64,000 nucleotides of DNA from Cryptomeria japonica (GCF_030272615.1 NC_081413.1:187144669-187208668); one strand, 5' to 3'; counted from the first letter of the stretch, positions 22,322-33,200 are shown. The notes: generated by a model from the sequence alone, not told the origin. Numbers and translations are program-made.

Positions 22322-25300
22322 AGCTTTACTTGGGGAGCTTACATCAAACCCTTCAATGGGTTGCAATCCAAGATTTTTACAATGAAATTGGAACTTTTCT
22401 TTACAAAGTGGCTTGGTCAAAATATCTGCAACTTGGTCTTCCCCCTTGCAATAGAGGAGTGAAACTTGCTTGTCTTCAATTTGTTTTCTAATAAAGTGGT
22501 GTTGGAGAGCAATGTGTTTTGTCCTTGCATGGAAAACTAGATTTTTAGCCAAGGCAATGGCACTTTGGTTGTCACAATACAATGGAGTTGGTTCGTGTTG
22601 AGGTAGACCCAAATCTTCAAGTAATCTTCTAAGCCACAAGACTTCTTTGGAAGCATTAGTGCATCCTTTGTACTCAGCTTCAGTGGATCCAAGAGAGGTA
22701 GATTGTTGCTTTTTACTATTCCAAGAAATTGCTCCTGAACCAACAAAGAAACAATAACCACAAGTAGATTTCCCATCATTGGGATCTCCACCTAGATCAG
22801 AATCAGTAAAACCTTTTAAAGTAAAATCAGAATTTGCATCATAAAACAAACCTACATTAATTGTTCCTTTAATATATCTTAAAATTCTTTTAGCAACTTT
22901 AAAGTGTGTTTGTTGAGGTTTAGACATGAATCTAGAAACCAAACCAACACTATAAGCAATATGTGTTTGTTGAGGTTTAGACATGAATCTAGAAACCAAA
23001 CCAACACTATAAGCAATATCTGGCCTAGTAAGAGTTAAATAGTTCAAACTTCCAACTAATTGTCTATACAAGGTAGGATCAACAAGAGGAGTTTGCATAT
23101 CAAGCATTAACTTAGTGCCTAATTCAATAGGAATTGAAACATGATGAGCATCATTCATTTTAAACTTATCTATGAGATCTTGAGCATATTTACTTTGAGA
23201 TAAGAAAATTCCTTTAGAGGTTTGCCAAATTTGCATTCCTAAGAAATAATGTAAAAGACCTAAATCAATCATTTGAAATTTTTGATTAAGTTGAAACTTA
23301 ATATCAGAAATCAAAGTATTGGAACTTGAAGTAAGAATCAAATCATCTACATACAAGATAATAATTATAATATCATCTTCACTATGTTTAATATACAAGT
23401 TAGGATCATTTTTACTTCTAATAAAGCCTTGAGAAAGAAAGAATTCATTAATCTTTGCATACCACTCCCTAGGAGATTGCTTTAATCCATAAATTGATTT
23501 CTTTAATTTACAAACTAAGTGTGCATTACCTTCTTTAATAAAACCAGGAGGTTGAGACATATAAATTTCTTCATGTAAATCACCATGAAGAAAAGCACTT
23601 TTAACATCCATTTGGTGAATAGGCCAATTCATTCTAGAAGCTAAAGCAAGCACAAGTTTAATTGTAGGCATTTTAGCAACAGGAGCAAAAGTTTCTATAT
23701 AATCTAAGCCTTCAATTTGAGAAAAAACTCTAGCAACTAATCTAGCTTTAAATTTACTAACTTGATTATTAGCATTCAATTTAGTTTTATAAAGCCACTT
23801 GCAAGAAACAAGATTTTTACCATGAGGCAAGGGAACTAAATCCCAAGTTTGGTTAGAAGTTAAAGTATCATATTCTTCCTTCATTGCTTTTTGCCAATGT
23901 GGTTGATTTTTAGCTTGATCAAATGTTTTAGGATCATTAGAATTCATAATAGTAGTCATTAAAGCATAATTACAATAATTAACTCTCCTAGTTTGAAGTT
24001 TATCCATTCTAGCTAAGTATTCATCACTATCTTGAATTAAAGATTTAAACCATTTAGGTCTTCTTTTAGAAGTAATGGATTCATCACTAGAAGAAGAGTC
24101 ATGAGGAGTAGAGTTATTATTATCATCATCACTATCACTAGAAGGAATAGAAAGAGATGCATTAGGAGTAGGGTTAAGAGAAGGAGGTTGGTCCTCCACA
24201 AGCACAACTTTGGTTTGACCAAGTTCATCATCCTCCACTTTAGAACAATCATGAATGCCCTTTTCTGCAATACAAACATCTCTTGCAACTTTTACCTTGT
24301 TAGTAATAGGATTGTAAACTCTATAACCTTTAGTATTTTCATCATAACCAACAAAAATAAAAGGAGAAGATTTAGCATCTAATTTTTTTCTTTTCTCCTT
24401 AGGTTTGTGAACATAAGCTATGGAACCAAAAATTCTTAAATTCTGCAAATTAGGCTTTCTACCAGACCAAGCTTCTTCAGGAGTTTTATCCTTTAAGGCT
24501 TTGGTAGGTGTTCTATTAATTAAATAAGTTGCACAAGCCATAGCTTCAGCCCAAAACTTGTAATCCATATTTTTAGCATGCAATAAACATCTAGCCATTT
24601 CAACAATTGTCCTATGCTTCCATTCTGCCACACCATTTTGTTGTGGTGTATAAGGAACGGTAAGCTCATGTTTAATTCCAAAAGATTTCAAATAAGCATT
24701 AAATGCATTATTGACATATTCTCTTCCATTGTCAGTACGAAGAATCTTAATTTTAGAACCAGATTGCCTTTCTACAAACATATGAAATTCAGTAAAAACA
24801 TCAAGCACTTGATCCTTACTATGAAGGAAATATATCCATGTTCTTCTGGAAAAATCATCAACAAAGGTAAGTGCATTCCTTGAACCTTGGATGGAGGGAT
24901 TCTCCATGGGACCCAAGAGATCACTATGAACGAGGTGCAATTTAGTGTATGCCCTCCAAGATTGACCATGAGGAAAGGGTTCCCTATGCATCTTACCACT
25001 CATGCAACCATTGCAAACAATTTGAGAAGGAACAATACTAGGCAATCCATCAACCATGTTTGCTTTTTGCATCAATGAAATATAATCAGAATTGAGATGG
25101 CCAAGTCTTTCATGCCATATAGTAAAATCAACAGTAGTAAGCAAAGAATACTTTGGAGGAGCAAATTCATAGAACTTGAATAAGTTATCACTATCCATTT
25201 TAGCAGTAGCAATAACATGATTAGTGTTTGGATCAATGATATAACATATGCCCCTATAAAAGTTAATCTTATAATCTTGACAAAGTTTAGGAACTGAAAT

Positions 25301-26512
25301 CAAATTTGATTTTAATTCAGGAACATAAAGAACATCATGTAATTTCCCATTAGGAACATTCACATCACCAATAGCTTCAACTTTACAACTATGATTATTA
25401 GCTAATTGAACAGGAATATTAGAAGTATCGGGATGCAAAGATTCAAAACATTCTTTATGAGAAGTAACATGTTGAGATGCACCAGAATCAATAATCCACT
25501 CAAGTGGTTGAGAAACATTATAAGTACATGTAAATGCATGATGAGATGAATTACCATTATTATTATTACCCTTCTTATAATGAGGTTTATGTTGATTATT
25601 TTGATTATTTTGATTCAAGGGCTTTTTACCATTTTGTTTCTTAAAACAATTATTAGTAATATGTCCATCTTTCCCACAATATGTGCAATGGGGTCTTGTT
25701 TGAGAATTATTCCTTTGATTATTGTGATTATTATTATGATTATTATTATGAGAATTATTATGATAGGATTTAGAATGCGATTGATAATTAGGAGATTTGT
25801 GATTATTATTATGATTATTATTATGATTATGATTATGTTTATTATTATTGGATCTAAAATTATTATTATGATTTTGATTTTTAGACATAAAAGCATGTTC
25901 ACTACTTTTAAGAGTACCAAATTGAATTAATTTAGCTTCCTCTTGACGCAATAAATTATGAAAAATATCATATGTTAATTGAGTAGCTAAGCTAGGAATA
26001 GCAAGTTGAGCATGAATATTCGTAATAAATTGTTGAAATTGACGAGGAAGACATTTTTTAAGAATAAGATGAATTAAACGTAAATCAGCTAGAGTAACTC
26101 CTAAACCAGTTAATTGACTATTAACAGAATCAAACTTTAATAAGAATTCATCCATAGTTTTAAAATCCGTATACCTTAGATCTTCAAGTTGATCTTGAAG
26201 TTGAATTTTTCGGGATTCATTTGAGCTATCATAAGTAGTTTTTAAAATTTCCCAAGCTTCATGCGCTTTTGTACAATTTCCAATTAAAACATACAAATCA
26301 GGAACCATTGAAATACCAATTAAACCAAGTGCTTCCTCATTTTGAGCCTTCCATCTATCTAGGTCGGCTTGAGGAGCAGATGTAGCGGGTTCAAATGTTT
26401 TATCAGTCGCAACATCCAAAAGGTGTTTGAAATGAAAAATAAACGAGATATGTGTTTTCCAAGAATGATAATTGGAACTATTTAATTTAATTTCTGGAAT
26501 TAATGTAGACAT
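22319..26512 (-). CDS. Copia Gag-Pol polyprotein, 1,397 aa, intact
   Basis: Starts ATG at 26512 (MSTLIPEIKLNSSNYHSWKT). The Gag part is residues 1 to about 300, with an Asn/His-rich low-complexity stretch (about 212-270) and a CCHC knuckle at 276-289 (CTYCGKDGHITNNC). The protease motif is DSG at 342-344. Integrase has HHCC at H467, H472, C500 and C503, and a DD35E triad at D531, D594 and E630. The usual ER-K-N-R motif after the Glu reads EWKHRT, an odd Trp. Reverse transcriptase is about 890-1130, with MDVKSAFLHG (D969) and YVDD at 1054-1057. RNase H is about 1225-1375, with TDSD (D1237), STEAEY (E1278), CDNQSA (D1314) and TKHI. Residues 1166-1184 are repeated exactly as 1185-1203. Length and order are normal for a single-ORF plant copia. 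I do not assign a lineage. Confidence 0.97.
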   Translation of the reverse strand: MSTLIPEIKLNSSNYHSWKTHISFIFHFKHLLDVATDKTFEPATSAPQADLDRWKAQNEEALGLIGISMVPDLYVLIGNCTKAHEAWEILKTTYDSSNESRKIQLQDQLEDLRYTDFKTMDEFLLKFDSVNSQLTGLGVTLADLRLIHLILKKCLPRQFQQFITNIHAQLAIPSLATQLTYDIFHNLLRQEEAKLIQFGTLKSSEHAFMSKNQNHNNNFRSNNNKHNHNHNNNHNNNHKSPNYQSHSKSYHNNSHNNNHNNNHNNQRNNSQTRPHCTYCGKDGHITNNCFKKQNGKKPLNQNNQNNQHKPHYKKGNNNNGNSSHHAFTCTYNVSQPLEWIIDSGASQHVTSHKECFESLHPDTSNIPVQLANNHSCKVEAIGDVNVPNGKLHDVLYVPELKSNLISVPKLCQDYKINFYRGICYIIDPNTNHVIATAKMDSDNLFKFYEFAPPKYSLLTTVDFTIWHERLGHLNSDYISLMQKANMVDGLPSIVPSQIVCNGCMSGKMHREPFPHGQSWRAYTKLHLVHSDLLGPMENPSIQGSRNALTFVDDFSRRTWIYFLHSKDQVLDVFTEFHMFVERQSGSKIKILRTDNGREYVNNAFNAYLKSFGIKHELTVPYTPQQNGVAEWKHRTIVEMARCLLHAKNMDYKFWAEAMACATYLINRTPTKALKDKTPEEAWSGRKPNLQNLRIFGSIAYVHKPKEKRKKLDAKSSPFIFVGYDENTKGYRVYNPITNKVKVARDVCIAEKGIHDCSKVEDDELGQTKVVLVEDQPPSLNPTPNASLSIPSSDSDDDNNNSTPHDSSSSDESITSKRRPKWFKSLIQDSDEYLARMDKLQTRRVNYCNYALMTTIMNSNDPKTFDQAKNQPHWQKAMKEEYDTLTSNQTWDLVPLPHGKNLVSCKWLYKTKLNANNQVSKFKARLVARVFSQIEGLDYIETFAPVAKMPTIKLVLALASRMNWPIHQMDVKSAFLHGDLHEEIYMSQPPGFIKEGNAHLVCKLKKSIYGLKQSPREWYAKINEFFLSQGFIRSKNDPNLYIKHSEDDIIIIILYVDDLILTSSSNTLISDIKFQLNQKFQMIDLGLLHYFLGMQIWQTSKGIFLSQSKYAQDLIDKFKMNDAHHVSIPIELGTKLMLDMQTPLVDPTLYRQLVGSLNYLTLTRPDIAYSVGLVSRFMSKPQQTHIAYSVGLVSRFMSKPQQTHFKVAKRILRYIKGTINVGLFYDANSDFTLKGFTDSDLGGDPNDGKSTCGYCFFVGSGAISWNSKKQQSTSLGSTEAEYKGCTNASKEVLWLRRLLEDLGLPQHEPTPLYCDNQSAIALAKNLVFHARTKHIALQHHFIRKQIEDKQVSLLYCKGEDQVADILTKPLCKEKFQFHCKNLGLQPIEGFDVSSPSKA
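22906..23019 (-). repeat. In-frame 57-bp tandem duplication in Gag-Pol
   Basis: Units 22906-22962 and 22963-23019 are identical. Each encodes the 19 residues IAYSVGLVSRFMSKPQQTH, the conserved segment joining reverse transcriptase and RNase H. One copy is normal for copia; two in a row insert 19 residues without shifting the frame. Confidence 0.97.
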
Positions 26513-26890
26513 GATAGCAAAATAATAGTTTGTAAAAAAAAATTACCCCTTTGATTAAAAAAAAAAAAAATTAACCTCCTTGATTTAAAAATAAACCAGA
26601 TTTGAGTAAGAACTATAACAAAATTTATGTAAAAAAATGTTATATTCAAATCTTAAATAACAAATTTTTAAACAAAAAAAAATATTTACCAAAGAAAAAA
26701 TTATATTTTAATAACAAATTGAAATTGTTTTTTTTTGTTTTTTTAAAATTTGATTTAAACAAATTGTAACTCTTAATAACAAAATAAAACTATTGTATAT
26801 TAAAAGCTTTATAAAAAAACTTTATTCAAAAAACTTTAATTTATTTGAAATTTAAAAAAACTTTATAACTAAATTTTTTTTTTTAACGTT

Positions 26891-27005
26891 ATGGCGTTAC
26901 TATGCAGAGGTGCAGAGACATTTTTTAACTTTATATCTAAAATTATGGCGTTACTATGCAAAGGCGTTTTTAACGGGTTTTAGGGTTTGGCGTTACTATG
27001 CAGAG
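26891..27005 (+). repeat. Three copies of a 20-bp motif near the captured promoter
   Basis: ATGGCGTTACTATGCAGAGG occurs at 26891-26910, with one change at 26945-26964 (CAAAGG), and as TGGCGTTACTATGCAGAG at 26988-27005. The telo-box lies between copies two and three. Confidence 0.85.
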
Positions 27006-27128
27006 ATCAACGCTGGAAGAAAGAATGCTATGCGAGGGCTCTAACAGAAATGCCTATTGGTTTCGGTATGGATGCAATTGCGAGTGGTCTCATTTAACGC
27101 CCTGGCAGTAGATGCTTGCAAAATGTGG

Positions 27129-27199
27129 AACTGTAGTAAACAAGGCACGATGAACTGTTTGCGGTAAACTGTAGTAAACAAGGCACGATGAACTGTTTG
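27129..27199 (+). repeat. Tandem duplication, 38-bp period
   Basis: The 33-bp unit beginning AACTGTAGTAAACAAGGCAC and ending ATGAACTGTTTG occurs at 27129-27161 and 27167-27199, in the leader of the captured RPL32 fragment. Confidence 0.9.
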
Positions 27200-28130
27200 A
27201 CAAAACACCTCAAACCCACAGGCAGATCGTAACTGGTCTCGAGGGCTTTGGTGCAGAAACAGGGTAGCGGCGAAGAGTAGAGCGAGCAGGAAAAGGAAAG
27301 CAAAGAAAGATGTCGATGCCTCAGCCTTTGTTGAACAAGAAGATTGTTAAGAAGCATGTGAAGAGGTTCAAGAGGCCACAGAGCGATCGCAGGATTACTG
27401 TCAAGGATTTTAGAGCATTCAATACTTTTTATGGTTCAAATGTGATCATAGTATACCTGAGAATCTGAAATCTGAAATCTGGCAACTGATGTCGATTTTA
27501 ATCTCTGAATCTTTTGTGCCACGACTTATGTTTGAAGAAAGTGGCTTTTTAATGCCCAATTTCTTCATTCGGTCATTATTTAACCAAATATGTTTTCCTC
27601 AAATTGATTTGATTGATGGTAAAAAGTAGGTGAACTGTAAGATACTGTGAAAATACTTTAACAACTGTTATCAACTCTTAAGAAAAAAATTCAGTAGGTT
27701 TGCAGCCTTATTTTGGATTTTGCAGCCTTATGTAGGATTCATGACATCCGCATGTTTTTATGCTCGGCACTGGTAAAAGCAATAATAAACTTATTTTATT
27801 TAACAATAAACCATAAAATATCTAAAACAACTCAAAATGATAACCACGGTATGGTTGAAAGGGACAATAGAGTCACAGTCCAATGACTGAAAAACAAAAT
27901 AGATACAATCATACAAGAAGAACAAATTTAAGTTTGAGTTTAATCCTCAACAAATTTAAGTTTAAATAAAGATTATCCTTTTTATTTATCAAGAACACCT
28001 GCAAATAAAGATGTTAGGACTGAATGGCAGATTTAAACAAATTGAATCAGAATAGTTGTAAGCAAGAAAAAGGTTAAAATCTGCAAGTGAATCAGAAATG
28101 AAGTTTAATGATAAATTAGTTTTGGCGGCA

Positions 28131-28280
28131 AGCCGACCAAATAAATTAAGGAGACTAAGTTTGGCGGTAAACCTTCCAAACTATGCACACTAAAAAAAAC
28201 AGTAACTTTGGCGGCAAGCCTTCCAAAGATACAAATTTAAACAAAAAAAAGGAGGAACTTTGGCGGCAAGCCTTCCAAAG
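28131..28280 (-). repeat. Four copies of a hairpin-forming motif in the copia leader
   Basis: Copies lie at about 28131-28151, 28160-28180, 28206-28228 and 28258-28280. The last two are identical over 23 bp. On the element's RNA strand each begins CTTTGG and ends CCAAAG, with inner GGC and GCC, so each can fold into a short stem-loop. The first copy has a changed right part (CCGACCAAA) and the second one substitution in the core. Their place between primer site and gag fits a packaging or dimerisation signal; that role is inference. Confidence 0.85.
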
Positions 28281-28493
28281 CCCTTTTTTTAATAAAAAAC
28301 TAACTAGAATAGGAGATTAAACCTGCAGGCAAACTTGTTAACAAGTTTGAAAAAAAAGTTAAAAATCTGAAACCAAAACCTACACAATAGAAAATATCAG
28401 AAAAGAACTTCTTCTCCTCTCAAGAATGCCTCCAACAAGGTGAACTCCACAGAATGGTAACCTTCATCAATGTTAACTTAAAACAAGGATTAG

Positions 28494-28511
28494 AAACCTG
28501 CTCTGATACCA
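28494..28511 (-). other. Primer binding site of the copia element
   Basis: The minus strand reads TGGTATCAGAGCAGG directly after the LTR end, complementary to the 3' end of initiator Met tRNA. Confidence 0.95.
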
Positions 28512-29024
28512 TGAAAGGAAATAAAAGAGCAAGGAAAGGAAAATTAATCCAAGAAAGTTTATGATGAAGTAATTGTTACCAAGAGAAAAGCAATAAACTT
28601 GGAGCATCACCCAAATGTGAAGAAGGAGGCACAAGAACTTTTGAAAGGGGAAAAGCAAAGAAAAACCCCTTGTGATATTATGAATGAGGCAATGCCTAAA
28701 AATGAGTGAGAGAGAGAGAGAGAGCAAGAAGCTCTTTACAATATTGTCATTAAGAAGAAATGAGAGAGGAGGCATCTCTTAAATAGAGATGAGGAGAGGA
28801 GTTACAAAGTAACTCCCAAATCTATGAATGCCACCATTCATAAAATGTGTGTGCCATGTGTCCACATCCTCTTATGGAGGAAATCTAATATTCCTTAATA
28901 AAGGAAAATAAAAGAAATGACTTGTCCTCACACATGTACTAGAGGACAAATTACATGTAGGAATTCCAAAGGAATATCCTAAACTAAATAAACCTAAGCT
29001 AAGTAAAGATTAAAGATTCTAACA
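28512..29024 (-). repeat. 5' LTR of the copia element
   Basis: 511 of 513 bases match the other LTR by direct comparison. It is the element's promoter-bearing LTR, since the element reads on the minus strand. It is followed by the TGTAG duplication at 29025-29029. Confidence 0.97.
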
Positions 29025-29100
29025 TGTAGTACATCTAAAAGAGGGAGATCAACTAGAGGTCAAAAGATTAGGAGAAAATTCAATAAATGCATGCAATTTT

Positions 29101-30023
29101 TGTTGGAATCCAAGAACACTGAGAGGGGTGGGTGAATCAATGTTCTACCGAAAATCAATTTTAACCTTATTAAAACATGCATTCACCAACCGGTAAACCA
29201 ATACATTTAAGATTGAAAGAAGTAAAGCAATCAATAATCCAATCACACAAATGAATACCATAACATAGAGAATTATACGTGGAAAACCTCAAAGAGGAAA
29301 AAACGCGGTGGGATTTGTGACCCACAATATCAATCCACTGGCCATATGAAGAGATATTACAAAATATGGGGGCCTGCACTTGCAGGAAGGCTTACAGCCT
29401 AAAGCACACTTCTCATCACAAAAAGAGTCTCACTAACTACATACAAATCCATTCTATAATCCAGAAGAATGAGTGAACTGCAATGATAGCATCTCCTATG
29501 CCTGAATACAGTTCTGATTAAGCTCTTACTCTTTCGGTCTGAAACCCTAAATCCTTACCAGAATAACCTCTTACATAAATGTCCTCAAATACATGATCTC
29601 TCTCACATATCTCACATATCCTTCCATTACATCTCATCATATATCCTATTACAAAATGATCTAATCAACTAACCTATATACCTTTACAATCATTCATGCC
29701 TTATGTCGGCCTATATAGATAATTACAAAAATGAATATACATGGCTCAATTACATATATACATAAATATCAAAATCAATTGCCGATTGTCGGATCTCCCA
29801 AAATTATGTCAGCCTCCAATACAGATAACCTGATGAATTCATGTCGTCCTACAATGCCGGTACCCAAATAATTCTTCCTACCGGTGAAGATGCATGTCGA
29901 TGCAGGTGTCGATGTCAATGAACTGTCTATCAGTAAACAACCAAACCAAAATATGAAGGCCAGAACATATTGCCATCAATGACAACATATTGAAACCAAT
30001 CAATTGAGTGTTAATTGCCAACA
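29101..30023 (-). repeat. Solo LTR, related to the 6.7-kb element's LTRs
   Basis: Runs TGTTGGAATCC...TTGCCAACA, 923 bp. ATTTT at 29096-29100 and at 30024-30028 is the target-site duplication. Reverse-complement blocks match the LTRs at 3732 and 9697: the GGTGGGTGAATCA block after the start, GGGATTTGTGACCCACAATAT and GGCCTGCACTTGCAGGAAGG. No internal element sequence remains, so it was left by LTR-LTR recombination. Confidence 0.9.
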
Positions 30024-30249
30024 ATTTTTTTCTTGTTCAGGGGGGGTCATGTTCTTATGATGATGAGAGCATAGGTGACATTGAGGTGCCCTTGAGGTAC
30101 AAACATCTACAAAAATAATGGGTACCCAAAGAACTTCCTCCAATAAACACTGATTTTTGTGTTAACGATAAGATATATCACATAGCACCATCGTCATTAC
30201 ATGGTTTGGGCCTATTTTTCATGGACGACATAAAGGTCTTGTTGGTGCT

Positions 30250-33200
30250 CAAATCAACAGATTGAAAAATTCTATGAGTATGCCTTGCTCAATGATCAAA
30301 TCTCCCAGCTGATTTGGCCAACTAATAGAGTGAACCAATTAGGTTGCTAACTCCCTCACTTCAAGCTCTGCAAAACCTAGGTGGGTATACCTACTCACCA
30401 ATTGATCTTTCTTACTTGGTGCTTTTTATAGCAGATTTGCACACTGTATCTTCTACCTCTAGTATTTATCTCAAAGTGGCATATGCCTTTGGGATAAATT
30501 ATCTTGTTGTTTTGATTACTTTATCTTCTCCTAATTCTTCTTGCTTCAATTTGATTAACTTTTACTCCTATTCTTTACTTTTATCTCCTACTTGCTTGAA
30601 ACTAAAATTGAAAAATATAAGTAATGATTCAATTGAAATTTATATGTAATAGACCAGTGCCTTATGTCTCTTGGGCAATAGAGTCATTCACTTGCAAACC
30701 CTATGTATAACTTTGAAAGACAATTTTAAAATCCTCCCTTGGATGGATCTGTCAGTTACCCAACCCTCAATGTTGCAATTAAACATCCTCAATCACAGTT
30801 AATTTGACTGAATTTAACTTTCATAGAAAGACCAATCAGAATAAAATGCAAATAGTCGCCTTTTGTCTTAAATGCACTTTATATTCTTCTAACTTGTAAC
30901 TATAATAAAAAATATTCACACAAGGATTTAAGATAACAACCACTTACTTTAAATGGTTATAACAGAGAACTAATTTGAAAATAAAGAATCCACAACACAA
31001 TTGAAAATAAGAAAACTGTTTTTCTTTGTATTATCTTGAAAATAAAGTCTTTTGACTTGAAACATAGAGATATACTTCAAAAAAAAAATTTGTAGCTATC
31101 TATTTCTATCTTCCAAAACTTGTTCTCATCAAATGATTACATTGAATATTATATAATATGCCAAAGGGTCATGCCCTTTGATTGAAGTCTTTTGAGAATA
31201 GATGAAACCTACAACTAATAATATAGTTAAGAATAAATGCACATTAGTTAAATGTGCTAGATACTTCTCATTGTATCTAGTATCACAATCATGGATTATG
31301 TCTTGGGATTCCACCTCCATCGGGACCATTCTTTCCATGAAGTCTGCCACCTTATCAACATTCTAGTCTTCAGTTGCTTTTAGTGCACTTTTGAGTATAT
31401 GTTGACATTCACAGATCCAGACCATTTTCTCTTTCTACTCTCCATATTTGTTGAGTAGGTAGGAATATTATATGTGCTATTATGGAGGAAGGCTACTCCT
31501 TCTTCTCTTAACCTCTCAGGTATTATTTGTGAGCTTTCATAAAATCCTCGTAGTTCTGTATTGCATCAGGTTGTGCTTCATCTCCATTTTGTAACTCCTA
31601 GGATCTCTCATGCAATCGGTTATCCAACCGTTCATGTTCTTCAATAACATTGTGGTTCTTGTTGTATATGTCCCAATACTTATCTATCCATATCATCACA
31701 TCAGTGAACCTTCTTTGAATCAGGACTAACATGATTTCATTTTTGTTGTTTTCAATTGAGCATGCAGCTGATAGTTTTCTTCTTTCAATTTATCACTCTT
31801 GGTCTAGGGTTGTGAGCTCTCGCCTTGCATCAACAATATTTGTGGCTCCTTTTGTTTTAACATTTATTTCAAATGATCAACCTCTATTCTCATCCTAACA
31901 ATTTCAAACTTGTTTGATTGGTTATCCTTCACCAAGAATTGAATGTGCACCTTATTCATTTTGGCTATATTTACTCTCAAATCTGTTGTCATTATGGGAT
32001 CTATCTCGCCAACTTGTAAGGTCATGATGTGTCCGAAAGATTTTTGAGTATTAATAACCATAGGCTTCTTACTTGGGGAATGCAATGACCATATTAGCAG
32101 AGAAATTTTGTTAGGGTTATATAGTGATCCCATGTACACTTGGGTCACACCCTCAGGAGACAATTTATGCTTGGAATAAATATCATGAAGAAAATTGTCA
32201 AATATTAGGGTTGATTTCATATCCCATCCAAGAAAGATCAAAACACCTATATCTTTGAGAAGCTTCCTTCCTCTTTTAGGGGTCATCAAGGCCATTTCTT
32301 GTGCTACTTCATTTTCTAAGGTGGCCGATAATTGTTTTTCATTTGAGGTATTGACCTCATCAACACTCTCCCTGATTGCTTTTCCTTTGATTTTGTACAA
32401 GAATGACATAAATTCAGGAGATGTTATAAAATCATCATCAAATATAAATGTATCACAGGCCAATTGCCTTGGATCATCCTCTATTAGGATTCCTTCATTA
32501 TGATCCCTAACAAGTGACACGTGTTCTTCAATCAGTATCTTGGAGAATTGTTCAAATTAAAGCTCATCTTCTTCTAATGATTCCTCCTTTGAAGATGATA
32601 TATCTACAGTCTTCTTCTCCCTAGCCTTTTGTTCAACATCTCTATTATGATCATCAATAGCCATTTCAGTGTCCTCGTCCAAATTCCTTATTAAATCATC
32701 CCTTAAATATGGGATGTGTTCATAATCACCCAGTCTTTGCTTCTTACTCACTAAACGAATATACCCTTCAGGGTCAAAGTTTTTCCTTGGAGCACCCAAT
32801 TTCATGCTATAATGGAACAATTTGTTCCATGTGAGCTCCTTCCCTTCTCTCCCATTCACAACAAACTCGCCAACACATAGAGTCCCAGGCAGAAAGGATT
32901 GCTTATCATGTGAAGATAAATGCATATAATTTGATTCCCCCATTTGCCTTGTGATCTCTAGATAAGCTATTCTGTTAGAAACCATTTTAAGCAGCAATAG
33001 TGGGGCACCCTCAAAGTCGTAAACCCTTATCATGGTTACATCAGAGAAGCAGTACCAATCTCCCCAATTGTGTTTAACAGTCTCTAGTCCTCCAAAATCT
33101 ACAGGCCTTAAGAATATCTTTATATATTCTGAAAGTGTGAAGTTGCAAGGGTAATTATAAAACCTATAAAGTGTTTTAACAAAAAATTCTTCAAAATGAT

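Larger units (their letters stand above)
26887..27780 (+). pseudogene. RPL32: Captured RPL32 gene fragment: promoter-like part, 5' leader, first exon
   Basis: On the plus strand, antisense to the host element, an ATG at 27310 opens MSMPQPLLNKKIVKKH and continues KRFKRPQSDRRITVK to 27405. This matches the start of plant 60S ribosomal protein L32 (eL32), a cytosolic large-subunit protein of about 133 aa. After residue 32 the similarity stops and the frame soon ends. The break is either an intron or the edge of the captured piece; I cannot place a firm splice donor. Upstream lies a purine-rich leader (27270-27309) and, at 26980-26988, TTAGGGTTT, the telo-box typical of plant ribosomal protein promoters. 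Only about a quarter of the protein is present, so it cannot make L32. It could act as a promoter inside the element. Confidence 0.8.
26513..28493 (-). other. 2-kb untranslated leader of the copia element
   Basis: Between primer site and start codon. From 26520 to about 26880 it is very AT-rich with A and T runs. From about 26885 to 27780 it is richer in G and C and holds a captured ribosomal protein gene fragment on the plus strand. From about 27780 to 28493 it is A-rich again and contains four copies of a hairpin motif. No ORF of the element itself is seen here. Confidence 0.8.
21799..29024 (-). mobile_element. Young full-length Ty1/copia retrotransposon
   Basis: Complete element, 7,226 bp. 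Two 513-bp LTRs (21799-22311 and 28512-29024) differ at two positions only, by direct comparison. The 5-bp target-site duplication TGTAG is perfect (21794-21798 and 29025-29029). A Met-tRNA primer site and a polypurine tract are in place, and one uninterrupted Gag-Pol ORF fills 26512-22319. Protease precedes integrase, which precedes reverse transcriptase and RNase H; that is the copia order. The 2-kb leader between primer site and ATG (26513-28493) is long and carries a foreign antisense gene fragment and a repeated hairpin motif. By structure this copy could still be transcribed and mobile, subject to the odd duplication in its RT-RNase H linker and the Trp in an integrase motif. Confidence 0.97.

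Noticed and set aside
22537-26000. ORFs overlapping the copia Gag-Pol in other frames and on the plus strand
   Set aside because: They have low-complexity or frame-shadow content (e.g. Ile/Asn-rich over the His/Asn tract), and Gag-Pol explains the coding signal.
27310-27435. A working ribosomal protein L32 gene
   Set aside because: Only the first 32 codons match; the rest of the protein is absent nearby and the piece lies inside a retrotransposon leader.
30344-30649. Plus-strand ORF in the end block of element B
   Set aside because: It overlaps sequence conserved with copy C (40.6 kb), where the frame is not kept.
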